DNA from: a virus
DNA: 42,765 bases
IMG/VR virus record: IMGVR_UViG_3300043543_000738
Span: 1 to 42,765 of that record
Direction: 5' to 3' (one strand)
Both the position numbers and the translations under genes were made by a program. Every line of letters begins with the position of its first letter. Position 1 is the stretch's first letter. The notes beneath the pieces are model-generated. The model saw nothing but the letters and a program-made list of their open reading frames with translations. It had not been told where the DNA came from and did not search any database. Positions 18,585 through 26,161 of this stretch are shown piece after piece.

Positions 18585-18906
18585 GAGTGTTCATCTGCTC
18601 GCGGTCGAGCGCGTCGCGTTCCTCCTCCAGCACCACCAGCGCTAGGAACTCGTCTGCCCGGATCTCGTCGAGGCCAATTCGGACGCCGAGCTTCAGCGCC
18701 GCCCGGAGATCAAGCGCGCGCCGCAGCAACAGGCCCGCCTCGGAGGATTGCGCCGCATCGAGCTTGTCGAGCGGGCAGTGGTCGCAGCGGCCGGCATCGT
18801 CGGGAGCGTCCGGGCAAAGGCCGGGGTCGCAGAGTTCGTCGCGGCGAAGGGCCCAATGGATGAGGAACCGCAGGGAGGGCCGGGCAGGCCACTCCCCGGG
18901 CGTCAG
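18574..18906 (-). CDS. Tail assembly chaperone C-terminal part reached by -1 frameshift (gpGT-like)
   Basis: A 110-codon open frame with no ATG or GTG start of its own, lying -1 to the chaperone gene and entered at CCCAAAC (18912-18906). It starts LTPGEWPARPSLRFLIHW and ends at a TAA at 18576-18574, inside the tape measure start. Residues 26-44 hold four Cys (CDPGLC, then CDHC), a possible zinc site. In lambda, gpG and the longer gpGT are made by the same trick and coat the tape measure protein before tube assembly. Position, size and slip site all fit, so the long product should be about 310 residues. Confidence 0.8.
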   Translation of the reverse strand: MTPGEWPARPSLRFLIHWALRRDELCDPGLCPDAPDDAGRCDHCPLDKLDAAQSSEAGLLLRRALDLRAALKLGVRIGLDEIRADEFLALVVLEEERDALDREQMNTHGR

Positions 18907-18912
18907 TTTGGG
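18880..18912 (-). promoter_or_regulatory. -1 ribosomal frameshift site (CCCAAAC) with downstream hairpin
   Basis: The zero frame reads GAC CCA AAC TGA. The heptamer C-CCA-AAC has the canonical X-XXY-YYZ form and is followed at once by the stop codon, which should pause the ribosome. Slipping back one base gives CCC AAA CTG ACG and continues for 110 codons. Six bases further, CCGGG (18899-18895) can pair with CCCGG (18884-18880) as a small stimulatory hairpin. Confidence 0.8.
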
Positions 18913-19505
18913 TCGCCCGACTCCTGGAAGGCGCCATCGAGAGCGTCGATCGCGGCTTTCACCGCGACGGCTTGGTGGATGATGGGCACATCGCCCGCGT
19001 ACCCTTCAGAGGATTCGAGCAGCTTCTTGAAGAGCGCTCCCGCCGGGGCTAGGTTGATGATCAACTCCTGGCGGTTGTAGGGCAAATCGAGCACCCGAGC
19101 GAAGCCACGGCGGTATTCGAAGACGTCTTTAGCCGAGGGCATCTTCAAGATATGCGCCACCGTGCCGCCAAGGACACGCAGCGTCATCCGGAAGGAATCA
19201 CCAACCTGCTCGACGTCATCTACCTCAGCCTGGCTCAACTGCTCGATGATCCGGCTGGCTTCGAAGGCATCGACCTCGGCCGCGTTCTCGTCAGGAACTC
19301 GGATCTTGGCAAACAACGCGGCATCGGCTTCTGCCGAGTCGGGGATCGTCGTTTCGGACACGCCGCGGCCCAGTTGCTTCACGATGACCTTGCGCTTCTT
19401 CTGGCGGTCGATCCACTCCTCATCAGTCGGGAACCGCACCCGGACCGGCTTGACGCCATCGGGCGTACGCAGGTGAATGGTGATGGGTTGCTTTGCGTCA
19501 AACAT
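18903..19505 (-). CDS. Tail assembly chaperone, short form (gpG-like)
   Basis: 200 residues. The start ATG at 19505 (MFDAKQPITI) was preferred to the longer open frame. Sequence is acidic and mainly helical, without a recognised catalytic motif. The assignment comes from context: it lies between the tail tube and tape measure genes, and its end carries the CCCAAAC slip site and a -1 frame extension, the hallmark of siphovirus tail assembly chaperones. It would bind the tape measure and recruit tube subunits, then leave the finished tail. Confidence 0.82.
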   Translation of the reverse strand: MFDAKQPITIHLRTPDGVKPVRVRFPTDEEWIDRQKKRKVIVKQLGRGVSETTIPDSAEADAALFAKIRVPDENAAEVDAFEASRIIEQLSQAEVDDVEQVGDSFRMTLRVLGGTVAHILKMPSAKDVFEYRRGFARVLDLPYNRQELIINLAPAGALFKKLLESSEGYAGDVPIIHQAVAVKAAIDALDGAFQESGDPN

Positions 19506-19516
19506 GAGAGCCCTCT

Positions 19517-20557
19517 CTACTGACAGATCCCGTCCACGTTGCATTTGGCCACCGCCGAGACGATGCCGTTGGTCTCATCCCACATCGGCAGGCAATCGAC
19601 CGACACGGTGACGATGCCGTCGGTCTCACCGACCTCGGCCGAGGCGAAGGAGACCTTGTGCCAGGTGATTTCGAGCGAGTTGTTCGCGTCGTAGGTGAGC
19701 GCCAGCACCGCCGTGCCCGTGGCTTGGCTCTTGAGCTTCGTGAGTTCCGTCGAGCCATTTTCGAAGCGGGCGACGAAGCGCAGCGTCCCCTGGCGGTTGC
19801 CGAACTCGAGCCGGCCGCGGATCGCTCCGCTTGCGCCGTCGCCGGGCGTCTGGAAGCCCGAACCTGGATAAAAGCCGCCATCCAGCCGGACGTTGTTCTT
19901 CCACGACGTTTCAAGTGAGACGATGTTCTTGTTCGAGACGTAGTTGACACCGTTGATCGAGAGCGCGAGCGACGCCGACGGCAGCAGCTTCTCAAGGGTC
20001 GCCGCCGGCATGGTGACGCCCGAGGGCTCGGTGGTCTTGCCCGAGCCGACGAACTCGACCGTGATCTTCGAGTTGGCGCGGCCAGGCCCCGAGCCGATCG
20101 AGATGCTCCAGCCTTCGACCACACATCCCACCGCCATCCGGTCGACGACGATGCCCGCGCCGGGGCGGATCTGCTCGACAAAGGAGAAGTAGGGCAGTTC
20201 GGCCGCATCACCGTTTGCGGGGAACAGCGGCGTGCAGGTGTAGGTGAAGTTCGGCGTCGTACCCGACTTGACGACTTTGCCAAGGCCGAACGCCATCGCC
20301 CAAGCGCCGATCTCCGCGCCGAGATATTTCTCCAGAGTCCCGTTGACGTCCCAGGACGTCTGGAACGACTGCGTCGGGAACTCGTGGCCCTTGCCGAACT
20401 CCTCGGCGTCGTTTTCGGTGTTCAGCTTCGGGTTGGCGAGCGTGGCGTTCAGCTTCCGCAACTGCCACATCTGGACGCCGGTGTTGGCGGTCGCAATGTC
20501 GGCTTGCTTCTGCTTACCGAAGCAGATCTGGATTTCCTGCATCCGCGCGACGGACAT
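19517..20557 (-). CDS. Major tail tube protein
   Basis: 346 residues, rich in beta structure, G, S and T, with almost no charge clusters, as for a tube-forming subunit. Near the start, MQEIQICFGKQKQADI resembles tube proteins of the lambda gpV group. An AGGAGGTAACGCCTG leader directly before the ATG at 20557 is the strongest ribosome site in the tail block, fitting a highly made protein. The start overlaps the small gene at 20514-20684. The gene ends just before the chaperone gene, the standard order. Confidence 0.85.
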   Translation of the reverse strand: MSVARMQEIQICFGKQKQADIATANTGVQMWQLRKLNATLANPKLNTENDAEEFGKGHEFPTQSFQTSWDVNGTLEKYLGAEIGAWAMAFGLGKVVKSGTTPNFTYTCTPLFPANGDAAELPYFSFVEQIRPGAGIVVDRMAVGCVVEGWSISIGSGPGRANSKITVEFVGSGKTTEPSGVTMPAATLEKLLPSASLALSINGVNYVSNKNIVSLETSWKNNVRLDGGFYPGSGFQTPGDGASGAIRGRLEFGNRQGTLRFVARFENGSTELTKLKSQATGTAVLALTYDANNSLEITWHKVSFASAEVGETDGIVTVSVDCLPMWDETNGIVSAVAKCNVDGICQ

Positions 20558-20684
20558 CAGGCGTTACCTCCTCATCTGTGACTTGCCGCCAGCCGCGCAC
20601 CATGAGCGGCACGATCTTTGCCGGCGTGGCTTCCACTTCCTGCACCTCGCCCTCGGGCGAGCGCATGAGCACGGTTTCAGTCAT
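20514..20684 (-). CDS. Small phage protein between tail terminator and tail tube genes
   Basis: 56 residues, MTETVLMRSPEGEVQEVEAT and on to a TAA at 20516-20514. GGAGATGGGAG precedes the ATG. It overlaps the upstream gene by 8 bases and extends about 44 bases into the tube gene in another frame. Short proteins with an RSPEG segment followed by a tryptophan-bearing tail occur in this place in other phages; their role is unknown to me. The overlap pattern supports a translated gene, though the final 15 residues are shadowed by the tube gene. Confidence 0.6.
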   Translation of the reverse strand: MTETVLMRSPEGEVQEVEATPAKIVPLMVRGWRQVTDEEVTPDVRRADAGNPDLLR

Positions 20685-21150
20685 CTCCCATCTCCGTGAA
20701 GCTCAGCGGTATTTCGAAGTAGTCGAGCCCCTCGGCGTCGGTTTGCCGCTGGATGAGTGGCAGGTCCATCGGGTGGCAGGCACCGTGCACCGTGGCGTTC
20801 AGCAAGGGTATGCCCATCGACGACGGCACGCCCTTCGTAATCAACCGGAACAGCCTGTAGTAAGCCGTCGGCGGATCGCCCTCGAAGGTCTCGCGCGCCC
20901 GCAGATACAACGTGACCTGGTGACGCCAGACGTCGGCGCCGCCGAAGCTCGAGGGCTGCGTCCCCTGCCAGGCGACTAAGATGGCCGGCGCGGGCATGTC
21001 GTGGATTGCCGCCGCGAGGCTCGCCCGCTTCGGATACTGATCGTGGTAGGCGAAGATCCGCTGCTCATCGCCATCCATCTCGGCGACGAGTTCCGGGATG
21101 TCGCGCAGCAGGGCGACCAGGTTGTCGACGAGTTCCGAAGGGTTGATCAT
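20677..21150 (-). CDS. Tail terminator-like protein
   Basis: 157 residues. MINPSELVDNLVALLRDIPELV at the N terminus, an ILVAWQGTQPSSFGG centre and a VTLYLRARETFEGDP strand resemble the small proteins that cap siphovirus tails and join them to the head (lambda gpU role). It lies between the gp10-like neck gene, which it overlaps by ATGA, and the tail tube gene. Position gives most of the support. Confidence 0.65.
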   Translation of the reverse strand: MINPSELVDNLVALLRDIPELVAEMDGDEQRIFAYHDQYPKRASLAAAIHDMPAPAILVAWQGTQPSSFGGADVWRHQVTLYLRARETFEGDPPTAYYRLFRLITKGVPSSMGIPLLNATVHGACHPMDLPLIQRQTDAEGLDYFEIPLSFTEMGDD

Positions 21151-21602
21151 CGCTGCTTTCCTCCCAAGGCGCGTTCCATGAGCAGGCGCGGCTTCATTGC
21201 GTCGAGCATCTTCCGGGCAGCCTTAAGCACGGCCGCCTTGTTCTTCGGCGAGAACACCATCCACGCCTCGCGCTTCTGGTTGGCCCAAGCCTTGATCCGG
21301 TCTTTGCGGGTCGAAACGTTCGCCTTGGCGCGTTTCTCGCTCACCGTGCGGACCTGGAAGTTGCGCAGCAGGTCGCCCGAGAAGGTCAGGTTGCGGCGAT
21401 TGCCCTTGCCTTTCCGGGTCTTGAAGATCGCATAGCGCTTGGTGAGCGGCTTGGCAGCGGAATCCTCCGGACCCTGAGCCGCGGCGACCCGCACTTTTAC
21501 CGCCGCGACGCCCGCCGCGCCCAACTCATACATCTGGCGCTGCCGGAAATTCAACAGGTCGAGCCGCAGTTGCTTCTTCTGGTAGACACGAACACTGGGC
21601 AT
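21147..21602 (-). CDS. HK97 gp10-like neck / minor tail protein
   Basis: 151 residues from the ATG at 21602, which has GGAGGCGATCG ahead of it; the frame remains open a little further upstream without a better start. The protein is very basic, with many K and R, alternating short helices and the segment RRNLTFSGDLLRNFQV, typical of the gp10-like class that helps connect head and tail. Upstream lies the inverted-repeat segment 21664-21698, and downstream it overlaps the terminator-like gene by ATGA. Confidence 0.65.
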   Translation of the reverse strand: MPSVRVYQKKQLRLDLLNFRQRQMYELGAAGVAAVKVRVAAAQGPEDSAAKPLTKRYAIFKTRKGKGNRRNLTFSGDLLRNFQVRTVSEKRAKANVSTRKDRIKAWANQKREAWMVFSPKNKAAVLKAARKMLDAMKPRLLMERALGGKQR

Positions 21603-21663
21603 CGATCGCCTCCGAGAACTTGTGCGCAATTGCCCACAAGTCGTAAACCTCCGCCAGATTTGG

Positions 21664-21698
21664 CGGAAGTCCGACTTCCGGAAGATTTTCCGGAAGTC
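21664..21698. repeat. Overlapping inverted repeats of CGGAAGT between head and neck genes
   Basis: CGGAAGT (21664-21670) can pair with ACTTCCG (21674-21680). Alternatively GACTTCCGG (21673-21681) can pair with CCGGAAGTC (21690-21698), a perfect nine-base stem with an eight-base loop. The two hairpins exclude each other. The right arm overlaps the stop codon of the head-tail joining gene. No T-run follows on either strand, so this is more like an attenuator, processing site or protein site than a terminator. Confidence 0.55.
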
Positions 21699-21999
21699 AG
21701 TTGGCTTTACGCAGCCGGAGGACGGCGGCGCCCTCGGCGTCGGCCTCGATATCGAAGACCTTGTAGCGGACGCCGTCTATCTCGACCTCGTCGCCGCGCA
21801 CGGGCGCCGCAGCCAGGTCCGCGATCCGTACGAACAGCACCGCATAGACTCCGGGCGAGGTGTCTTCGACTTCTCGCGCCGGCTGAAATACCGCGCGGAT
21901 GGCGGCCTGCCCGCCGATCTCGGGAAGGTAGGTGACCTCCCGCCCGAAGACCCGCAGGCAGGCCCCGTCCACCCTAATGACGGAATCAGCGAACGCCAT
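21697..21999 (-). CDS. Head-tail joining protein (gpFII-like)
   Basis: 100 residues, mostly beta: YLPEIGGQAAIRAVFQPAREVED, then VEIDGVRYKVFDIEADAEGAAVLRLRK. This short layout and the place after the capsid decoration gene match head-tail connector proteins of the lambda gpFII class. The ATG at 21999 overlaps the previous stop as ATGA. It is followed by 94 bases without a gene that hold the inverted repeats. Confidence 0.65.
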   Translation of the reverse strand: MAFADSVIRVDGACLRVFGREVTYLPEIGGQAAIRAVFQPAREVEDTSPGVYAVLFVRIADLAAAPVRGDEVEIDGVRYKVFDIEADAEGAAVLRLRKAN

Positions 22000-22340
22000 C
22001 AGGAGATGAACGCCCCGTTCAGCCGCACCCGGCCCGTGGCGTCGCCGTCGGCCGCCGCCCTCACAGCGACGCCGATCAGTTTGTTGCTGGTCGCGGTCTT
22101 GGTGATCACCTTCGTCGTGTTGTTCCAGTAGATCAGTGCGCCCTGCGACCAGCCGGTGCTCGCGCCAGCTTCTCGATCCAGATCGAAGACGCCCGCCACC
22201 TGAAACTCGCCCTCTTCGCCGCTCGCAACATCGGTTGCGGCCACGCCGAAGATGGAGCCCACCAGCGCGCCGCCGCCCGAACTCACCGCATAGGGCGCGG
22301 TGAGTGTCAGCGTTTCACCGTTCTGCACGTAGTTCCTCAT
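21999..22340 (-). CDS. Capsid decoration-like protein (DUF2190)
   Basis: 113 residues, MRNYVQNGETLTLTAPYAVSS at the start and LIGVAVRAAADGDATGRVRL near the end. This pattern is the DUF2190 family, found right after major capsid genes and thought to trim or stabilise the head. The ATG at 22340 has AGGAGGATTGAAC ahead of it; the longer open frame runs over the capsid gene and was rejected. Confidence 0.85.
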   Translation of the reverse strand: MRNYVQNGETLTLTAPYAVSSGGGALVGSIFGVAATDVASGEEGEFQVAGVFDLDREAGASTGWSQGALIYWNNTTKVITKTATSNKLIGVAVRAAADGDATGRVRLNGAFIS

Positions 22341-22351
22341 GTTCAATCCTC

Positions 22352-24232
22352 CTAAGCACCCACATTCTTTTGGAGCCCGCGCCAGTCGATCGCCTTGGCC
22401 CCGAAGTCGAGGCGCGCCTTGATCTCGACCCCATCGACGTCGAAGCCCTGGCGCGTTTCGATGTACACGCCATCCTGGCCTTCGAGGTAGGCGTACTCGA
22501 TCGTGTCGATCTGATCCGGCGAGGCAAACAGATACCAGGCCGTCGTGCTCGCCGCATCCAACCGGGGCTCGGCAATCGGCGTCAAGGCCCGGATATAGTC
22601 CGGCACGAGGTCGGCGGATTTCGCAGGCGCCAAGTTCGGCGCGATCATCTGGAAGGCCGCGAGTTGCAGCGCCACCGGCACGACGAGATAGCGCGGCTGC
22701 ACGTTCAGTACGGTGATGCCATCGAGTCCCTTCTGTTTGGCCATCGCCGCCATGCCCGCGCCCAGGCCCGTCAAGGCCAGCGCGCTGCCCGTACCCGTGT
22801 TGAGGTTCGCGTGGTTCGCGTGGAACAGCGCGACGCCGTCGCCCATTGCCGGGTTCGAGGTGATGATGCCCCACACCGTATCGCTTTCAAGCGTTGCCGC
22901 CGCCACGCCGAACCCGGCAGGGATGCGCGTGAAGGCGCTCAGATCGTCGTTGATGATCGTCTGGCGGGTGATCGAGACGATGCGGCCATAGGTGGCGAGC
23001 TTGTAGGTTTCCTTCGATTCGGCGATCGAGCCGTGGGTGAACTCGCCCTTCTCGTTGACCTTCATCAAGCTCGGCGCTTCGCCCAACTGCACGGCGTTGA
23101 TGTTCTTGAAATCGACCGCCGAGCGCCGCCGCGAGAACGGCAGGAACGTGCGCGGGTAGGCTTCATAGGCCTGCCGCAGGGTCTTGTTGGCCACATCGGC
23201 AAGGATCGATGGGAAGTCGGAGGTCGACAGGGCGAGCTTGGCGATCTCGTGGCGCGGCAGCCGCTTGGTGCGGGTGCCGGCGGTTTCGAGGCACTCCTTC
23301 GCCAGATCGAGCAGCGTCTGCCCGGCCCAGTCGCGGCCGAGATCGTCCTTCAAGGGGAAGACCGCCGGATCGTAGCGGTGCAACAACGCCGCCATGATCC
23401 CGGCGCGGCGGATGTCGGTCTGATCGCGCGTGACCACGGCGGCCGCGCTGCGGATGGGATTGCGCTCATCCTCTTCAGCCCGCTTGTCGAGCGCAAGCTT
23501 GCGGAACTCTTCAATCGAAGTGCCCGCTTCGACATGCTGAGCGACCAGGCGCGCATCGACGTTCAACGTGCGGCCGACCTTCTCGATTTCCCGGATGCGC
23601 GTGCGTTCGGCCAGTGCGGCGGCCTGGCGCTCGGCATCGAGGTTGATCTTCAGTTCGTCCCGGGCCTCTTCGCCCGTGGCGGTAACGATGGCTTCATCCA
23701 TCTTCTGCTCCTGTGGGCCAGTTGCCCGTTCAAGCTTGAATCCCGCGCCCGGATCGGCGCCGATGGGTACGAGCGATACTTCCTCGGGTTCCCAATCGGT
23801 CACCAGAACCTGGCGCATCGCCACTCCCTGCGGCGTCACATCCTCGACCGCGTGAATCGCCACACCCATCGAGGCGTTGCGCAGGATGCCGTCCTGAACG
23901 TCCTGCCAGACCGGATCGACGTCGGCGCGCTTCGAGAACCGCACGGTAGCCTTACCCTGGCCGTTCTCAACCCACGCGCGGGCGATCACGCCGATGACAT
24001 CGTCGACGGTGAAGTCGCGATGAGAATTCAATAGCGGCGCCGAACCGCTCGCGAGGCGTCCCATGCGCACGGCGCCTGGCTCCATCGAGAAGCGCATCTC
24101 GAACGGGCCGCGCGCGTCGTAGCGGCGAACGGATGCGCCCGTGTACCAGGTCAGTGTCGCCGTGCGTTCGTCGCGGTCGGCTGGAGCCAGCGCCTCAAAC
24201 TGGGCTTCCAGCCGTTCTCTCGTTGGGGTCAT
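22352..24232 (-). CDS. Fused prohead protease and HK97-type major capsid protein
   Basis: 626 residues. The first 150 residues form an S78-type prohead protease with H71 in NSHRDF and S121 in RNASMGVAIHA as likely catalytic residues. A charged, helical linker (about 180-260, rich in E, R, A) may act as internal scaffold. From about residue 330 the sequence has major capsid features (KTLRQAYEAYPRTF, LMKVNEKGEFTHGS, YGRIVSITRQTIINDD). In many phages these are separate genes; here maturation would need the protease to cut itself away. The start ATG at 24232 has GAGGAACCTCAAC before it and lies 38 bases inside the end of the portal gene. Confidence 0.9.
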   Translation of the reverse strand: MTPTRERLEAQFEALAPADRDERTATLTWYTGASVRRYDARGPFEMRFSMEPGAVRMGRLASGSAPLLNSHRDFTVDDVIGVIARAWVENGQGKATVRFSKRADVDPVWQDVQDGILRNASMGVAIHAVEDVTPQGVAMRQVLVTDWEPEEVSLVPIGADPGAGFKLERATGPQEQKMDEAIVTATGEEARDELKINLDAERQAAALAERTRIREIEKVGRTLNVDARLVAQHVEAGTSIEEFRKLALDKRAEEDERNPIRSAAAVVTRDQTDIRRAGIMAALLHRYDPAVFPLKDDLGRDWAGQTLLDLAKECLETAGTRTKRLPRHEIAKLALSTSDFPSILADVANKTLRQAYEAYPRTFLPFSRRRSAVDFKNINAVQLGEAPSLMKVNEKGEFTHGSIAESKETYKLATYGRIVSITRQTIINDDLSAFTRIPAGFGVAAATLESDTVWGIITSNPAMGDGVALFHANHANLNTGTGSALALTGLGAGMAAMAKQKGLDGITVLNVQPRYLVVPVALQLAAFQMIAPNLAPAKSADLVPDYIRALTPIAEPRLDAASTTAWYLFASPDQIDTIEYAYLEGQDGVYIETRQGFDVDGVEIKARLDFGAKAIDWRGLQKNVGA

Positions 24233-25775
24233 GTTGAGGTTCCTCGTCAGCAAGCAGTTGTGAAATCCCGCGCAACTCACGCTTCAGTTCAGCGACCGGC
24301 AGTTTTTGTTGCGCGCCGCTTTGCGTCACGCGGCGCGGATCGCAATCGAGCACGATGCCGCGCTCATCGAGCATCCGGTTGATCTGGGCGATCTGTTCGA
24401 GCTGCGCGTCGGGGTCGTAACCCTGTTCAGCGATCGCTTGCCGAAGCGTGAGCGTTCCGGTGCGCAGCCGGTTGAGCGTCGCGACCGAGTCCTTGTACGG
24501 ATCGACGCTGCCGAAGCCGGGCGGTGTCCACTCGGCGCGGAACGGCCCGGGCTCGGGGATCGCGCCGGCGGCATAGGCCACCGCGAGAAACCGCTCCCAG
24601 ACTGGCGTGCAAAGCATTGGAATGAAGGTCAGCCAGCGAAAACCCTCGATGCCGTTGCGGAAGCTCAGGAGCCCTGCACGGTAGCTCGAGTAGTTCACGC
24701 GCGAGAGGTCGCCGGTCAACTGCTCGTAGGTGAGCTGCAAGCCCGTGGCAATTTGAGCCTGCTTGGCGGCGACGTAGTCGCGATAGCCAGCGGAGGCCGA
24801 CGGAGAAGCGAAGGTGATCTCCTCGCCCGGCTTCAGGTACTCGATCATGCCCGGCTCGAAGCTTTCGACGCGCTTACCAGTGGCCGGGTCCGGCGCTGCC
24901 GGCGCAATAGGCGGACCATCCGGGCCCTGCGGCTGCGTGACAAACGCCGCGAAGCAGGCCTCGATCTTCTTGCGGACCAATTCGGCTTCTTCGTACTCAT
25001 CGAGATCGCGCAGCGTGACCACGACCGGCGCAAGCCACGGCACGCCGCGCACCTGGCCGGGACGGTCCTTTCGGTAGATGTGCAGGACCTCGCTGGCAGG
25101 GACGCGCACGGACTGTAGCGACGCCCCACCGCGCACGCCCGTCTGCACCACATCGCCTGGATGCTGACCGTAGAGCCAGTAGAAGACGCGCCGGCCCACC
25201 AGATCGAACTCGACACCCTGGATGATGTAGCCCGTCTCGGTCTTCTGCGTCTTCGTGTGGTCGAGGTAGTCCGGCTCGAGCACCTGAAGCTGTAGCGGAA
25301 CCGTGAGTCCATCGCTTTCGCGGCGCTGGCGGAAGCGCACAAGGCACTCTCCGCTCTCAAACACCGTCCGCGCGATCAGCGCCTGGAGACCGAAGAAATC
25401 CAGTTGCCCGTCGGCGTCACACTCTTCGATCCAGTCGGCCCAAGCCACGTTGATGAGCCGGTCCAGATCCGGCTCTCCGCTCCGCGCCTGCGCCGTAATG
25501 CCTGTCCCGATGGCGTTGCCCACGATCTCGGCCACGGCGCGCGCCGCGTAGGCGTTGTTGCGGATCAGGTCGCGCGAGCGCTCGCGCAGCTTCGACAGCG
25601 CCACCGAGATCTCGGCGTTGGCCGAATTGCCTGTCGTGACCCAGCCGCCTGTGCGGCGGTCCGTCCGCGCACCTTCGTAGGCCAGCCGGATGAATTCTCC
25701 CGCGCGGCGGGCGCGCATCCGGCGCAGACCCGTCTCGGGCGACACCCAGGCGATCGCTTTATCAAGCCAATTCAT
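24195..25775 (-). CDS. Portal protein (lambda gpB family)
   Basis: 526 residues, the usual length. GEFIRLAYEGARTDRRTGGW near the start, RSRDLIRNNAYAARAVAEIV at about 65-85 and IEECDADGQLDF at about 117-128 are typical of the lambda portal family. The portal forms the twelve-fold ring for DNA passage and docks the terminase. It overlaps the gpW-like gene by ATGA and the capsid fusion gene by 38 bases. Confidence 0.93.
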   Translation of the reverse strand: MNWLDKAIAWVSPETGLRRMRARRAGEFIRLAYEGARTDRRTGGWVTTGNSANAEISVALSKLRERSRDLIRNNAYAARAVAEIVGNAIGTGITAQARSGEPDLDRLINVAWADWIEECDADGQLDFFGLQALIARTVFESGECLVRFRQRRESDGLTVPLQLQVLEPDYLDHTKTQKTETGYIIQGVEFDLVGRRVFYWLYGQHPGDVVQTGVRGGASLQSVRVPASEVLHIYRKDRPGQVRGVPWLAPVVVTLRDLDEYEEAELVRKKIEACFAAFVTQPQGPDGPPIAPAAPDPATGKRVESFEPGMIEYLKPGEEITFASPSASAGYRDYVAAKQAQIATGLQLTYEQLTGDLSRVNYSSYRAGLLSFRNGIEGFRWLTFIPMLCTPVWERFLAVAYAAGAIPEPGPFRAEWTPPGFGSVDPYKDSVATLNRLRTGTLTLRQAIAEQGYDPDAQLEQIAQINRMLDERGIVLDCDPRRVTQSGAQQKLPVAELKRELRGISQLLADEEPQHDPNERTAGSPV

Positions 25776-25975
25776 CCTTTTGAGGTCTGAGCGAAAGAGA
25801 AACGGTCCGTCGCCGTGCCGGATTCCGAGGCCAGGGCTTCCTGGATCACGGCATACGCCTGGAGCAGTTCATCCATCGAGCGGTAGGTCACCGTGCGATC
25901 GCCGAAGCGGACGGTCAGTTCGCCGCTGGCGATGGCTGCTTCAACGGCGTCGAGCTGTTGCTGCGTCCAGGCCAT
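25772..25975 (-). CDS. gpW-like head completion / connector protein
   Basis: 67 residues, as in lambda gpW (68). MAWTQQQLDAVEAAIASGEL, then VRFGDRTVTYRSMDELLQA, matches the gpW pattern of two helices around a beta hairpin. The protein seals the filled head and prepares it for the tail. It begins directly after the TAG of the gene before it and overlaps the portal by ATGA, the same order as W-B in lambda. Confidence 0.88.
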   Translation of the reverse strand: MAWTQQQLDAVEAAIASGELTVRFGDRTVTYRSMDELLQAYAVIQEALASESGTATDRFSFAQTSKG

Positions 25976-26161
25976 CTACCCGCGCCTCCGCTTGAAGTAA
26001 AACGTCGCCCGCGATCCGAACTCGCGCACGACGGCCACCAGTTCCCACCCTTGCGCGCCGTGTTCGTCGAGAATGTCCGGCGATTCCGCGTCGCCGGTGA
26101 CCACCAGGTACTCCCAGGCGCCGGGCGTACCCTGTGCGCTCGGCTGACTTCTCACCTTCAT
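25976..26161 (-). CDS. Small DUF4177-like protein
   Basis: 61 residues from the ATG at 26161, whose ATGA overlaps the terminase stop; a GTG twelve bases upstream is a second possible start. WEYLVV near residues 17-22 and the LDEHGAQGWELVAVV core are the DUF4177 signature (short beta-alpha-beta protein). It ends KRRRG with a TAG immediately before the gpW-like ATG. The role is unknown; it travels in the head operon. Confidence 0.7.
   Translation of the reverse strand: MKVRSQPSAQGTPGAWEYLVVTGDAESPDILDEHGAQGWELVAVVREFGSRATFYFKRRRG

Noticed and set aside
22304-24034. Plus-strand open frame of 576 codons opposite the protease-capsid gene
   Set aside because: Antisense shadow; codon pattern mirrors the capsid gene.
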